A DNA stretch of 64,000 nt from AWTP1-13 sp963797005. Its GTDB lineage: Bacteria; Pseudomonadota; Alphaproteobacteria; Rhizobiales; Hyphomicrobiaceae. The translations under genes were made by a program, and so were the position numbers. Shown in pieces: positions 28,782-37,654 of the stretch (position 1 is the first letter of the stretch; every line of letters starts with the position of its first letter). Location of the stretch: contig CAWCOF010000023.1 of NCBI GenBank assembly GCA_963797005.1, positions 1 through 64,000 on the forward strand, given 5' to 3'. The notes beneath the pieces were generated by a model. That model had not been told where the DNA came from and ran no database searches. It saw nothing but the letters and a program-made list of their open reading frames with translations.

Positions 28782-29690
28782 ATGGCCACCGACTCCGCCA
28801 GCACACCCCAAAACCGCGTGCTCGCCGGCATCCTTTTCATGTGCGCGGCCGGCTCGCTGTTTCCGGTCATGAACGGCCTCGTGCAGGTCCTGAGCCACCG
28901 CTACTCCACCGAGCAGCTCGTCTGGGCGCGGGCGAGCTCGCACTTTGTCTTCATCGTGGTGCTGTTCGGCTCGACCTTCGGCGTCGGCGTCCTGCGCACC
29001 ACGCAGCTCAAGTGGCAGATCGCACGCTCGATCGTGCTCCTGATGTCGACGGCCATGTTCTTCACCGGCGTGAAGTATCTTCCGCTCGCCAAGGCATCCG
29101 CGATCACCTTCACGGCGCCGTTCATCGTCTCGCTGCTGGCGTGGCCCATGCTGGGCGAGCGCGTGAGCCCCACCCGCCTGGCGGCGGTGGCGGTCGGCTT
29201 TCTCGGCGTGCTGTTCGTCATCAGGCCCGGGAGCGACGTGTTCCACTGGGCCTCGCTGCTCATCCTCGGCAGCGCCACCTGCTATGCGCTCTACCAGATC
29301 GTCACGCGCCGCCTGGCCGGCCACGATCCGCCCGAGACTTCGGCCATCTACGCGGCCGTCGTCGGCACGGTCGCCATGTCGGTGGTGGTGCCGTTCTTCT
29401 GGACCACGCCGCTCACCTGGGCCGACGCCGGCTTGATGTTCTCGCTCGGCATCATCGGTGGTGTCGGCCACTATTTCGTGGCGCGCGCCATGGTGTACGC
29501 GCCAGCCAACATCGTCGCGCCGTTCTCCTACTGGCAGATGATCGGCTCGGTGATCGTGGGCTACCTCATCACCGGCCTGCTGCCGGATCTGGCGACCTGG
29601 ATCGGCGCCGCCGTCATCGTCTGCGCGGGCCTTTACATCGCCTGGTTCGAGACGGGCAGGCGCGGCGTCGTCCGAGCCAAAGCGGCGTGA
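28782..29690 (+). CDS. EamA/DMT-family membrane transporter
   Basis: The 302-residue protein has ten hydrophobic helices arranged as two EamA repeats. Examples are ILFMCAAGSLFPVMNGLVQV at the start, SIVLLMSTAMFFTGVKYLP, AITFTAPFIVSLLAWPMLGE (typical EamA motif ahead of the repeat end) and AVIVCAGLYIAWFE at the end. The ligand is unknown; family members export amino acids, nucleotides or other metabolites across the inner membrane. ATG 28782 is just 7 bases after the tex stop, so both are probably cotranscribed. Intact frame. Confidence 0.87.
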   Translation: MATDSASTPQNRVLAGILFMCAAGSLFPVMNGLVQVLSHRYSTEQLVWARASSHFVFIVVLFGSTFGVGVLRTTQLKWQIARSIVLLMSTAMFFTGVKYLPLAKASAITFTAPFIVSLLAWPMLGERVSPTRLAAVAVGFLGVLFVIRPGSDVFHWASLLILGSATCYALYQIVTRRLAGHDPPETSAIYAAVVGTVAMSVVVPFFWTTPLTWADAGLMFSLGIIGGVGHYFVARAMVYAPANIVAPFSYWQMIGSVIVGYLITGLLPDLATWIGAAVIVCAGLYIAWFETGRRGVVRAKAA

Positions 29691-30485
29691 CTACCGCTGC
29701 GGGGCGGGAAACTCGGTGCCGCCGTAGTCGGCTTCCGCCGGGATGACGAGCAAGCGGCCGGCTGCCGTGCGCTGCGGGCGCGGCATCACCGTGACGACAG
29801 GGGCGGCGCGCGTCTTCGCCACGGCTTCCGCCACCGAGCCGTAGCGTGCAAGCTTCTGCAGGTTCAGTTGCGTGGCAAAGACCAGGGTGCGCGTGCCGGC
29901 ATCGGCGTCGCGCAGGGCCTGGGCCGGCGCGATCCAGATGCCCTCGACGGATTCGGCCCCGTCGTGTGCGCCCACCTGGCCGACCGGCGCGGCGACGAGA
30001 AAGAAATGCGTGTCGAAGCGTTTCGGCGCGAACTCGGGCGTGATCCAGTGGGCGAACGGCACCATCAGGTCGGTGGCAAGCACCAGGTTCTCGCCACGGA
30101 CAACATCGAGGAAGGTGGTGCGGCCCTCGATCAGGCTCGCACGATGCGCTTCGACCATTCGATGGGCGTCCTCGGCCGACACCAAGTCCCGGCTGCCATG
30201 CCGTCGCGCCAATACCAGCCCAGCCTCCTCGAAGGTCTCGCGTGCGGCGGCAACCACGAACGCGCGGTCGGCCGGAGTGCCTGGGAGCGGGGCGACCTCG
30301 GACCAGGCCTCGGCGGAGTCGTGCGGGTCGACCTTGCCGCCGGGAAACACCAGCGCGCCGGAGGCGAAATCGATCTGATGGTGGCGCACGACCATGAAGG
30401 TCTCGATGCCCTCGCGGCCGTCGCGCAGGATGACCGCGGTGGCTGACGGCCGCGCGACGGCGGGCTTGGAGGTGGGCGTATCCAT
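29691..30485 (-). CDS. Nudix hydrolase with split Nudix box (NUDT19/CoA-diphosphatase-like)
   Basis: The 264-residue protein shows FPGGKVDPHDS, then about 20 extra residues, then AARETFEEAGLVL, which carries the REuxEExGu half of the Nudix box. An insertion within the box is a feature of the NUDT7/NUDT19 acyl-CoA diphosphatase group, so hydrolysis of CoA derivatives is a reasonable guess. The metal-binding glutamates ETFEEAG are intact. Stop codon directly abuts the stop of the EamA gene (convergent); its start at 30485 abuts the stop of the next gene on the same strand, which suggests one operon with the CMD-family gene. Confidence 0.83.
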   Translation of the reverse strand: MDTPTSKPAVARPSATAVILRDGREGIETFMVVRHHQIDFASGALVFPGGKVDPHDSAEAWSEVAPLPGTPADRAFVVAAARETFEEAGLVLARRHGSRDLVSAEDAHRMVEAHRASLIEGRTTFLDVVRGENLVLATDLMVPFAHWITPEFAPKRFDTHFFLVAAPVGQVGAHDGAESVEGIWIAPAQALRDADAGTRTLVFATQLNLQKLARYGSVAEAVAKTRAAPVVTVMPRPQRTAAGRLLVIPAEADYGGTEFPAPQR

Positions 30486-31064
30486 TCAGGCTGATCCTCC
30501 GGCTCGCGCGGGCAAAGGAAACTCCTCGAGAAACTTCTTGTAGTCGTCTTCCACGTCGATCTGCAGCGCGTCGAGAACGCGCACCACGGCATTGTAGAAG
30601 GCAATGGTGGTGAACAGGTCGACGATGATCTCATGGTCGAGGTCGCGGCGCAGGGCGGCGAACGTGGCATCCGTGACGCCCGTCCCTTCGGTCATCTCGC
30701 GCGCCGCGTGCAGCACGGCCTTGGCCAGCGGCTCCAGCGCGCTGTCGCGCCCCTCCGCTTCGGCCATCAGCGCGCGGATGTCGGCGTCCGTGACGCCGAA
30801 CCTGCGGGCGAGATCGACGTGGTGCGACCACTCGTAGGGCTGGCGCGTGACATAGCCGACCATGAGGATGGCAAGCTCGCACAGGCGCTGATCGAGCCGG
30901 CTGTTGAAGCGGATGTGGCTCGCGAGCGCGCCGAAGGCATCGAGCCCCTTCGGGCTGTTCGCCAGCGCCTTGTAGATATTGCCCTTGCGCACCATCAGCT
31001 TCTGGTTGTCGGGCGCGAACTTATCCAGGTCGAGCTCGAGATAGGGCACGCGGGCCATGGCCAA
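30486..31064 (-). CDS. Carboxymuconolactone decarboxylase (CMD/AhpD-like) family protein
   Basis: The 192-residue protein has the CMD core LDQRLCELAILMVGYVTRQP followed by YEWSHHVDLARRFGVTDADI. This retains the EW-HH histidine pattern but lacks the CxxC of AhpD peroxidases, so alkylhydroperoxidase activity is unlikely. CMD proteins without CxxC include gamma-carboxymuconolactone decarboxylases and many uncharacterised forms. A second possible start, MARVPYLELDLD, lies two codons in. It is cotranscribed with the Nudix gene (abutting) and lies 33 bases after the SDR gene. Confidence 0.82.
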   Translation of the reverse strand: MAMARVPYLELDLDKFAPDNQKLMVRKGNIYKALANSPKGLDAFGALASHIRFNSRLDQRLCELAILMVGYVTRQPYEWSHHVDLARRFGVTDADIRALMAEAEGRDSALEPLAKAVLHAAREMTEGTGVTDATFAALRRDLDHEIIVDLFTTIAFYNAVVRVLDALQIDVEDDYKKFLEEFPLPARAGGSA

Positions 31065-31097
31065 GTCTCCGTTGGTTCTTGTGCTCGGGGATTTGAA

Positions 31098-31916
31098 TCA
31101 CTGATTGTCGCGGGCCGGCGCCTGCAGCGTGACGCCGCCGTCGACCACGAGGGTCTGGCCGGTGATGTAGCGCGCGTGGTCCGACATCAAAAAGCGCACG
31201 GCATGGCCGATGTCCCAGCCGGTGCCCTCGATGCCGAGCGCGGATGCCTTGCGGCGGGTCTCGCGGGCCGTCTCGGTCATGCCCCCGGCATAGACCATCG
31301 GCGTGTAGACCGGGCCGGGCGCGACGCAATTGACCCGGATGCCGTCGCTCGCGTGGTCGACGGCCATGGCACGGGTGAGCGCGATCACCGCGCCCTTGGA
31401 CGCGGAGTAGCTGGTCAGGCCGCGCGGCCGGAGAGCCGAGATCGAGGAGATGTTGACGATGGCGCCGCGCCCCGCGGTCTTGATCATGGCAGGGATCGCG
31501 TGCTTGGAGGCGAGGAACATCGGCTCGACATTGACCTGCATGACGCGCCGCCAAGCCTCGGGCGCCTCGTCGACGACGCTGCCGCGGCTGCCGATGCCGA
31601 CATTGTTGTCGAGGAAATCGAGCCGGCCGAAGCGATCGAGCGCGGCGGCGATCATGTCTCGGCAGCGGGCATCGTCGGTAAGATCGGCAGCGTGTGCGGC
31701 GGCGGCGCCGCCCTCGGCTGTGATCATGGCCACGGTGCGCTCGGCCAGCATCAGGTCGCGATCGACCACCAGCACCTTCGTACCAGCGCGGGCCAGCAGG
31801 ATCGCTGCCGCCCGACCGTTGCCGATGCCGTCGCCGGCCGCGCCCCCGCCAGCGACGATGGCCACCTTGCCGTCGAGACCGGCGTCGTCCTCGGGATTTG
31901 GCTGCGAATGGCTCAT
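31098..31916 (-). CDS. Short-chain dehydrogenase/reductase
   Basis: Classical SDR fold: dinucleotide-binding VAIVAGGGAAGDGIGNGRA, the acidic VVDRD after beta-2 (suggesting NAD preference), LDNNVGIGS in place of NNAG, the catalytic Ser in VNISSISALRPRG, and YSASK with the catalytic Tyr and Lys. The C-terminus VDGGVTLQ is standard. About 272 residues. The start MSHSQPNPEDD at 31916 is preferred to the frame start five codons earlier. Probably the first gene of a run SDR-CMD-Nudix on the minus strand; substrate unknown. Confidence 0.88.
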   Translation of the reverse strand: MSHSQPNPEDDAGLDGKVAIVAGGGAAGDGIGNGRAAAILLARAGTKVLVVDRDLMLAERTVAMITAEGGAAAAHAADLTDDARCRDMIAAALDRFGRLDFLDNNVGIGSRGSVVDEAPEAWRRVMQVNVEPMFLASKHAIPAMIKTAGRGAIVNISSISALRPRGLTSYSASKGAVIALTRAMAVDHASDGIRVNCVAPGPVYTPMVYAGGMTETARETRRKASALGIEGTGWDIGHAVRFLMSDHARYITGQTLVVDGGVTLQAPARDNQ

Positions 31917-32075
31917 GGCGGTCCCTGGCATAGGCTGGCGCGGGGTGAGGCATCAGGCGATCTTGCAAACCCGGCGCGCTGCAATAGTAATGTCCACCGT
32001 CCGGCTTGGATACGTCTCTGCGTGGAGACATGGCCGGGCACCGTCCCGCCAGCGAGAGTGCCGAACCCCTCACCG

Positions 32076-32813
32076 ATGCTCCTTCCTCCCGAAGCCTTCC
32101 GGCACGTACCCGCCCTCGCCGGCAAGATCATCGAGCCCGAAACGTCCTTCTTTCGCCTCACGCAGGAGAGGCTTGCCGAGCTCGACCGGTTCGCGCAGCA
32201 GGCCGGCTATCCGCCCAACTGGCGTCTCACCGACGAGGAGCGCGAGGCGACCAGGCGAGAGGCGCTGGCCGGGCGCGAGGGCGACCTGTGGGTGTTCGCC
32301 TACGGCTCTTTGATGTGGGACCCGGCCATTGCGATTGCCGAGATCCGCACCGCGACGCTGCACGGCTATCACCGCCGCTTCTGCCTCAAGAGCCAGATCG
32401 GGCGCGGGTCCGCCGAGCGGCCGGCGCTGATGGCGGCCCTCGACCTGGGGGGCGTGTGCCACGGACTAGCCTTGCGCATCCCCGCCGAGCACGTCGACCG
32501 CGAGACGGAGATCTTATGGATGCGCGAGATGATAGCCTCGGCCTACGTGGCGACCTTCGTGCCGGTCGCCACGCCGCAGGGCCACGTCGAGGCGCTCACC
32601 TTCGTCATGAACCGCGACTCGAGCCGCTATGTGCAGCTCGACATCGAGGAAGCCGCGCAGCTGATCGCGACGGGGCGCGGCATGCGCGGCACCAGCCTCG
32701 ACTATGTGGAGCGGGTCGCCGAGCGCCTCGAGATCCTGGGCCTCAGCGATCCGGCGCTCGACGAGCTGCACGATCGCGCGCGCCAGTTCTGCGCAGCGGA
32801 CCGGAACGCCTGA
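32076..32813 (+). CDS. ChaC-like gamma-glutamylcyclotransferase
   Basis: ATG 32076 gives 245 residues. The substrate-binding loop WVFAYGSLMWDPAI is diagnostic of the GGCT/ChaC fold, followed by LHGYHRRFCLKSQIGRGSAE, GGVCHGLALRIPAE, WMREMIASAYVATFVPV and YVERVAERLEILGLSD, all typical of ChaC. ChaC enzymes release 5-oxoproline from glutathione in the cytoplasm. The N-terminal ~65 residues before the domain are helical and usual for alphaproteobacterial forms. It is divergent from the SDR gene with 159 bases between. Confidence 0.88.
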   Translation: MLLPPEAFRHVPALAGKIIEPETSFFRLTQERLAELDRFAQQAGYPPNWRLTDEEREATRREALAGREGDLWVFAYGSLMWDPAIAIAEIRTATLHGYHRRFCLKSQIGRGSAERPALMAALDLGGVCHGLALRIPAEHVDRETEILWMREMIASAYVATFVPVATPQGHVEALTFVMNRDSSRYVQLDIEEAAQLIATGRGMRGTSLDYVERVAERLEILGLSDPALDELHDRARQFCAADRNA

Positions 32814-32822
32814 GCCTTACCT

Positions 32823-33203
32823 TTAGCCCGAGACGAGCTGCGGGCGAGGCTTGGCCATGAATTGCAGGACCTCCTCGACGGACAAGGCGCCGCTCGGCAC
32901 GTGGTCGCCGGCTTCGGCCGTGAAGACCTTGATGTAGGCGTAGCCTGCCTGTGTCGCGCCGCCGTGGCCCGGCAGCAGGATGAAATGGGTGCCGCCGATC
33001 TGGCGCGCCGCCTCGGCAGCCTTCACCAGCGTGCACGCGTCAGGCGCCCCGCAGCTCGACAGATCTTGCGGGAGGGCGATGCGCACGACGCCGGCGCCCA
33101 TGTTCTGCGCGGTCGGTGCTCCGGTTGGAAGAAGAGCCGCCGGCGACGATGCGCAGCCGGCGATCAGCAGGCATGCAAGCGTCCAGGCCAATCGCAATCT
33201 CAT
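32823..33203 (-). CDS. Small lipoprotein of unknown function
   Basis: The 126-residue protein has a lipoprotein signal peptide MRLRLAWTLACLLIAGCASS with lipobox LIAGC. The mature part contains RIALPQDLSSCGAPDACTLV, with two further cysteines, and a strand pattern GTHFILLPG...AYIKVFTAE. I do not recognise a family. It would be anchored to the inner or outer membrane facing the periplasm. Converges with the chaC-like gene, 9 bases apart. Confidence 0.72.
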   Translation of the reverse strand: MRLRLAWTLACLLIAGCASSPAALLPTGAPTAQNMGAGVVRIALPQDLSSCGAPDACTLVKAAEAARQIGGTHFILLPGHGGATQAGYAYIKVFTAEAGDHVPSGALSVEEVLQFMAKPRPQLVSG

Positions 33204-33292
33204 CCGCTCTCCGTGGACGGGGCCGCTGTCCGATCAGGGACCCAAGGCTGATTCGTCCAGGATTTGCAATTGGGTGAGAGGGCGCCGCTCGT

Positions 33293-33426
33293 CTCCCCTC
33301 CCCCTTGCGGGGAGGGGCCGGGGGTGGGGGTAAAAGAAGCTCGGTTCGCGCTCATGGCTTCACCCCACCCCTAACCCCTCCCCGTCGTCATGCCGAAGGC
33401 GTGTCTTCGACACGACGGGAGGGGAA
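33293..33426. repeat. Dispersed palindromic repeat
   Basis: Two G/C hairpins occur here: CTCCCCTCCCCCTTGCGGGG with GGAGGGG, and CCCCACCCCTAACCCCTCCCC further on, which pairs back. An inverted, nearly identical copy lies at 47022-47160. It fills the 260-base gap between the lipoprotein and amidohydrolase genes. Confidence 0.7.
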
Positions 33427-33464
33427 TTGGTCGCGCTCGCTTCACTGTATGGCAGGTCTCAGTG

Positions 33465-34523
33465 CTACAGCCCCAGCAGCCTGGCGGCATTGCCGCCGCA
33501 GATGGCGGCAACGGTCGCCTCGTCGAGCCCGGCGCCACAGACGTGGCCGACGGGATCGTACTCGCCCATGTCGAAGGGATAGTCGGTGCCCATGACGATG
33601 TGGTCGGCGCCGTAGAGGCGGACGAGCTCGGCAAGCTGGTGCGGCGTGAACACGATGGTGTCGAAGTAGAGCTTCTTCAGGTAGCTCGTCGGGGGCTTGG
33701 GGAGATCGCCGTGGCTGTCGGACCGCGCGCCCCAGGCGTGGTCGATGCGGCCCGCGTAGCTGCCGAGATAGCCGCCGCCGTGCACAGCGAGGATTTTCAG
33801 ATTGGGGTGGCGCTCCAGCACGCCGTCGAAGATCAGGTAGTGCAGCGCGATCGTCGTCTCCAGCGGATTGCCGATGACGTTGTTGAAATAGAAGCGGGAG
33901 AGGCGCCGGGCGTCAGTGAAGCCGTTGGGGTGGATCACGACCAGCACACCCAGTTCCTCGGCCTTCTTCCAGAACGGCGCGAAGGCGGGATCGGACAGCT
34001 CGCGGCCGGCGACATTGGTCAGGATCTGCACGCCCTTGAAGCCGAGCTTGCCGACGCAGCGCTCGAGCTCCTTGGCCGCCTCGTTGCCGTCGGGCATCGG
34101 CACACTGCCGAAACCCTTGAAGCGGTCGGGCTTCTGGGCGACGAACTCGGCGATGCCGTCGTTGACGATCCGCGCCGCATCCACCGCGATGTCGAGGGGA
34201 AGCGCGTAGTAGCACTGCGGCGGCGGCGGCTTGATCACCTGCATGTCGAGGCCCATGGCGTCGAGATCGGCAAGCCGCTTCTCGAGGCCGCCGCGGGCGA
34301 CGATGTCGGCCTCCTGCTTCTGGCTGAGCGCGCGCGTGGCGGGATCGGCGAAAGCCAGCAGCGGACTTGCCGTCGCTGCAAGATGGGGCTTCACGAACTC
34401 AGCCGCTCGCGGCACACCGACGTGGGAATGCAGGTCGATGGTGCGGCTCTTGGGCCGGATCTCGCGCCCCGGCCGCCCGTGTGCACGCGCTGCCGTCGGC
34501 TCGTACTTGCTCCACTGCGCCAC
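33465..34523 (-). CDS. Amidohydrolase-2 (ACMSD-like) metal-dependent hydrolase
   Basis: GTG at 34523, preceded by GGGAGGAAGAC, is chosen over the longer frame to 34727, which lacks a ribosome binding site. About 352 residues. Metal ligands are in TIDLHSHVGVP (HxH), VVIHPNGF, AVHGGGYLGS and the aspartate of MGTDYPFDMG. This matches the decarboxylase branch of the amidohydrolase superfamily typified by aminocarboxymuconate-semialdehyde decarboxylase. The substrate is likely an aromatic-degradation intermediate, judging also by the CMD, FAH and VOC genes nearby, but that is inference. A VOC gene lies 53 bases upstream on the same strand. Confidence 0.87.
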   Translation of the reverse strand: MAQWSKYEPTAARAHGRPGREIRPKSRTIDLHSHVGVPRAAEFVKPHLAATASPLLAFADPATRALSQKQEADIVARGGLEKRLADLDAMGLDMQVIKPPPPQCYYALPLDIAVDAARIVNDGIAEFVAQKPDRFKGFGSVPMPDGNEAAKELERCVGKLGFKGVQILTNVAGRELSDPAFAPFWKKAEELGVLVVIHPNGFTDARRLSRFYFNNVIGNPLETTIALHYLIFDGVLERHPNLKILAVHGGGYLGSYAGRIDHAWGARSDSHGDLPKPPTSYLKKLYFDTIVFTPHQLAELVRLYGADHIVMGTDYPFDMGEYDPVGHVCGAGLDEATVAAICGGNAARLLGL

Positions 34524-34576
34524 GTCTTCCTCCCTTTGGCTCTCCCTTGAGCGACGTTGGTGCGCGTCGCGAATTC

Positions 34577-34936
34577 CTACCGCGGCCGCTGGGCGATGTG
34601 CCAGAGCACGCCGGACGGGTCGAAGATGTAGAATACGCGCAACCCCCACGGCTCGTCCTTGGGCGGCGCCGGGTTCCTGACGCCGTATTTCTGTCCGAGA
34701 TCGAGCGCGGTGATCTTCTGCCACCACTCATCGAGGTCGGTGACCAGCATATGCATGACGAAGTTGCCGGCGAAGTGCCGCTCGTAGAAGTTCTGCAGGA
34801 AGAAGGAGTGCCCCTCCAGCGCCACTTGCGCGAGGTCGTCCCCGAAAGGCGTGATGCGAAAGCCGAGGTCCTCATAGAACTGCTTGCTGACCGCGAAGTT
34901 CTTCGAGGGCACGAAAGGACGCAAAGAGATGATCAT
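34577..34936 (-). CDS. Single-domain VOC/glyoxalase-like protein
   Basis: The 119-residue protein begins MIISLRPFVPSKNFAVSKQF and forms one VOC module: YEDLGFRITPFGDD, FLQNFY, MHMLVTDLDEWWQKI and the closing DPSGVLWHIAQRP. The usual metal-binding positions are only partly filled (no His in the first strand), so it may be a binding protein rather than an enzyme. It precedes the amidohydrolase on the same strand and is probably cotranscribed. Confidence 0.83.
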   Translation of the reverse strand: MIISLRPFVPSKNFAVSKQFYEDLGFRITPFGDDLAQVALEGHSFFLQNFYERHFAGNFVMHMLVTDLDEWWQKITALDLGQKYGVRNPAPPKDEPWGLRVFYIFDPSGVLWHIAQRPR

Positions 34937-35092
34937 CAGCCGGGCCTTTGTGGGGGCGCTTCTACCGCCAATCTGGGCTTAACGCCTGCCGGCGACAAGC
35001 GTTTCAGGGTCGCAAGCAACGTTTCTGTCACAGATCGAAAGTGCTAGGTTTGTCGACAGGCCTGCGCAGCAATCGGAAGAGGAGGCGAGGCC

Positions 35093-35869
35093 GTGCGCTG
35101 GATCAGGTTCTCGCATCAGGGCAAGACGGCCTACGGGCTGGTCGAGGGCGATCGCATCGCCGAGGTGGCCGGCGATCCATTCAGCGGCTACGAGCGCACG
35201 CCGCGCACGCATGCGCTGGATGCGGTCAGAATAGAGCTGCCGGTGGTGCCGCCGACGTTCTTCTGCGTCGGGCTCAACTATGCCGAGCACATCCGCGAGG
35301 CCGCCGCCAAGCTCGGCATTGCCGCCGACCTGCCCAAGCAGCCCGACGTCGGCTACCGCGCGGTGAACGCGCTGATCGCCCATGGCGAGCCGGTGGTCAT
35401 CCCGCCGGACGCCAAGAAGGTGCAGTACGAGGGCGAGCTTGCCGTCGTCATCGGCAAGCGCACCCGGCATGTGAGCGAGGCGGAGGCTCTCTCCTGCGTG
35501 CTCGGCTACACCATCGGCAACGACGTGAGCGAGCGCACCTGGCAGAAGTCGGACCGCACGCTGTGGCGCGCCAAGAACACCGACACCTTCAAGCCGATGG
35601 GGCCGTGGATCGAGACGGACGCGGACCTCGAGGCGATGGAGACGCGGGTCAGCGTCAACGGGCGGGAAACCACGCGCTTTCGCACCAACGACATGATCTT
35701 CGGCGTGGCCACCTACATCAGCACCATCAGCCGCTACTGCACCCTCTATCCCGGCGATGTGATCTGGATGGGGACCGACGGCCCCTCGCCGGACTTGCAG
35801 GCCGGCGACGAGGTGGAGATCGAGATCACCGGCATCGGCACGCTGCGCAACCGGTTCGTGGCCGCGTAG
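35093..35869 (+). CDS. Fumarylacetoacetate hydrolase (FAH) family protein
   Basis: GTG at 35093 follows GAGGAGGCGAGG. The 258-residue protein has FFCVGLNYAEHIREAA, the metal-binding Glu region VQYEGELAVVIGK, YTIGNDVSERTWQ, the Asp/Lys region TDTFKPMGPWIET and LYPGDVIWMGTDG near the end. This is the small, single-domain FAH type, such as 2-keto-4-pentenoate hydratase/oxaloacetate decarboxylase-like enzymes. It acts on C-C bonds of dicarbonyl compounds in the cytoplasm. Exact substrate unknown. Frame intact. Confidence 0.9.
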   Translation: MRWIRFSHQGKTAYGLVEGDRIAEVAGDPFSGYERTPRTHALDAVRIELPVVPPTFFCVGLNYAEHIREAAAKLGIAADLPKQPDVGYRAVNALIAHGEPVVIPPDAKKVQYEGELAVVIGKRTRHVSEAEALSCVLGYTIGNDVSERTWQKSDRTLWRAKNTDTFKPMGPWIETDADLEAMETRVSVNGRETTRFRTNDMIFGVATYISTISRYCTLYPGDVIWMGTDGPSPDLQAGDEVEIEITGIGTLRNRFVAA

Positions 35870-36066
35870 GGTGGGTCAAGCGAGGCGCTGACCCACCGCC
35901 CGTATGCGCTTTGCGCTCATCCGCCCTTCGACAAGCTCAGGGCGGTGTCGAAGATCGTGGCGCTCGACATTGCCAAGTCGAGCTGCTGGCAACGACGCCA
36001 AAGCGGATGCCAAGCTTTCGTCGTGGTGCGATGGGCCTCAATCGGCGAGAGCGTGGATCGAGGGCG

Positions 36067-36366
36067 ATGAAGACCTACGAGGGCAGGCGCAGCATCGATG
36101 GGCTCATCGTCACGGTCGACGGCCGGCCGCTGGCGGAGCACCGCGAGGTCAAGGAATTCACGACCTGGGGCTTCGAATGGACCTACGAGGGCCCGAGCCC
36201 GCAGCAGCTGGCGCTCGCCATCCTCTATGACCACACAGGCAATGCGGCGCGCGCGATCGGGCTGTCGGAGCCCTTCATGAAGACGGTGGTGGCCGACCTC
36301 GACAACGACTGGACGCTTACGAGCGATGCGGTCGAACGCGCCATCCAGGGGCTCGAAGGGCGCTGA
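36067..36366 (+). CDS. DUF6166-like small protein
   Basis: The 99-residue protein begins MKTYEGRRSIDGLIVTVDGR and contains FEWTYEGPSPQQLALAILYD, the signature block of the DUF6166 family, then a helical end with a C-terminal AIQGLEGR. These proteins look like small cytosolic binding modules; no function is known. The 200 bases upstream contain a dispersed repeat with CTTCGACAAGCTCAGGGC. Its end is six bases from the convergent VOC/coiled-coil gene. Confidence 0.75.
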   Translation: MKTYEGRRSIDGLIVTVDGRPLAEHREVKEFTTWGFEWTYEGPSPQQLALAILYDHTGNAARAIGLSEPFMKTVVADLDNDWTLTSDAVERAIQGLEGR

Positions 36367-36372
36367 GCCGCG

Positions 36373-37467
36373 CTACCGCCAGGTATTGGCGGGCCAGGGC
36401 ATGCTGGCAGCGTCGCTCGACTGCAGGGCGCGCAACCTGCGGGCCCTCAGCCTGGCCACGCTCTCGCGTGCTTCCTTGGCGGTGCGCTCGGCAGCCTCCC
36501 TGGCGGTGCGCTCCCTGGCAATGCGCCCGCGCGCTTCCCGCGCCATCTCCTCGGCGGCCTCGCGTGCCTTCTGCTCCAGCGCGAGCAGCTTGCGCGCCGC
36601 CTCGGCCTCGCGCTGGGCCTGCTGCATGCGCTTGCGCGCCTCGGCCCGGGCCCCCTCGGCCGTCTCGAGGGCGGGGCGGGGCGGCGTGGCGGCCGGCTGC
36701 GCGGCGGCTCGCGCAGCAATCCGCGCCTCGGCCTCCTTCGCGGCGCGCTCCGCCTGCTGCCTGGCGCTGCGCTCGTGCGCGAGCTGCTCGCGAGCCTCGG
36801 CCGCCGCCTGCTCCGCGACCTCCCTGGCGTGCCGCTCGCGCTCGATGAGCGCATTGCCCTGGAACGAGCCCTCCGCCACGGCGCTTTCCGCGACGAGCTG
36901 ATAGGCGGGCCCGTAGTTGAAGCCGATCGCCGCGCCGAGCGCGATGGTGAGAACGAACAGGCCCGCCATCATGGCGACGCGCCTGGGACGGCGGTAGACG
37001 GGCGCGGTCTCCTCGTCGATGTCCTCGTGCGGCACCCCCGGACGCCGCCACGGATCATAGGTGCCGAAGTTCCAGATGTGGCCTTCCAGGTCGCGGCAGG
37101 AGTAGCCGCGCCCGCTGCTGTCGCCGAGGTCGAGGTCGAGCAGGATCTCCGCGCCGCCGGCTTTGGCGCGATCGTAGTGCTCGGCGACGTCGTCGACGAA
37201 GAGATAGCAGATCTGGGTCTCGGCCCCGCCGGCTTCCTCGGGCTGCTTCATCAGCTGGTCGAACGCCGTGTCCTCGACGGGGACCACCATGATCATGCCC
37301 TCGCCGAAGGTGAGCTGGGCATAGCGGATGGAGCCGTCATCGCCGGTCACGACCAGGTGCTTCTCGAAGCCGAAGGCGCCGCACAGCCAGGCGATGGCCG
37401 CCTGCACGTCGCGATAGCGCAACGTCGGTACCAGGGTCCGTCCCGTGACGGTCGTATGTGCGTTCAT
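36373..37467 (-). CDS. VOC-domain protein fused to a membrane helix and long coiled coil
   Basis: ATG 37467 starts MNAHTTVTGRTLVPTLRYRD. Residues about 8-135 form a VOC module (LRYRDVQAAIAWLCGAFGFE, MIMVVPV, ICYLFVDDVAEHYDRA, RGYSCRDLEGHIWNFGTYDP). A single hydrophobic helix follows at about 170-190 (MAGLFVLTIALGAAIG). The last ~170 residues are an Ala/Arg/Glu-rich coiled coil with repeats of the type EARxxxARERTAREAAERTA. The VOC part alone is common (PhnB/glyoxalase-like); the fusion to a membrane-anchored coiled coil is unusual. The rod would lie on the other side of the membrane from the VOC part. Frame intact. Confidence 0.82.
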   Translation of the reverse strand: MNAHTTVTGRTLVPTLRYRDVQAAIAWLCGAFGFEKHLVVTGDDGSIRYAQLTFGEGMIMVVPVEDTAFDQLMKQPEEAGGAETQICYLFVDDVAEHYDRAKAGGAEILLDLDLGDSSGRGYSCRDLEGHIWNFGTYDPWRRPGVPHEDIDEETAPVYRRPRRVAMMAGLFVLTIALGAAIGFNYGPAYQLVAESAVAEGSFQGNALIERERHAREVAEQAAAEAREQLAHERSARQQAERAAKEAEARIAARAAAQPAATPPRPALETAEGARAEARKRMQQAQREAEAARKLLALEQKAREAAEEMAREARGRIARERTAREAAERTAKEARESVARLRARRLRALQSSDAASMPWPANTWR

Positions 37468-37654
37468 GGCGCAAAATCCGATCTGGAGAGCAGGGATGGC
37501 CCCTGCGCCAGCTGTCCGAACGCCACACACAACATCCGCCGGCTTAACTAGCGGCTAACTATATGATCTCTCATAAACATTACCGAAATGCGTACACGGC
37601 ACGCAGTTGCCCCCAGACGCCGGCGGCCACGCAACAGGCAGGCATACGGGCGAT

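Noticed and set aside
30633..32075. Upstream part of the long plus frame leading into the ChaC-like gene
   Set aside because: It is antisense to the CMD and SDR genes; homology begins only at the ATG at 32076.
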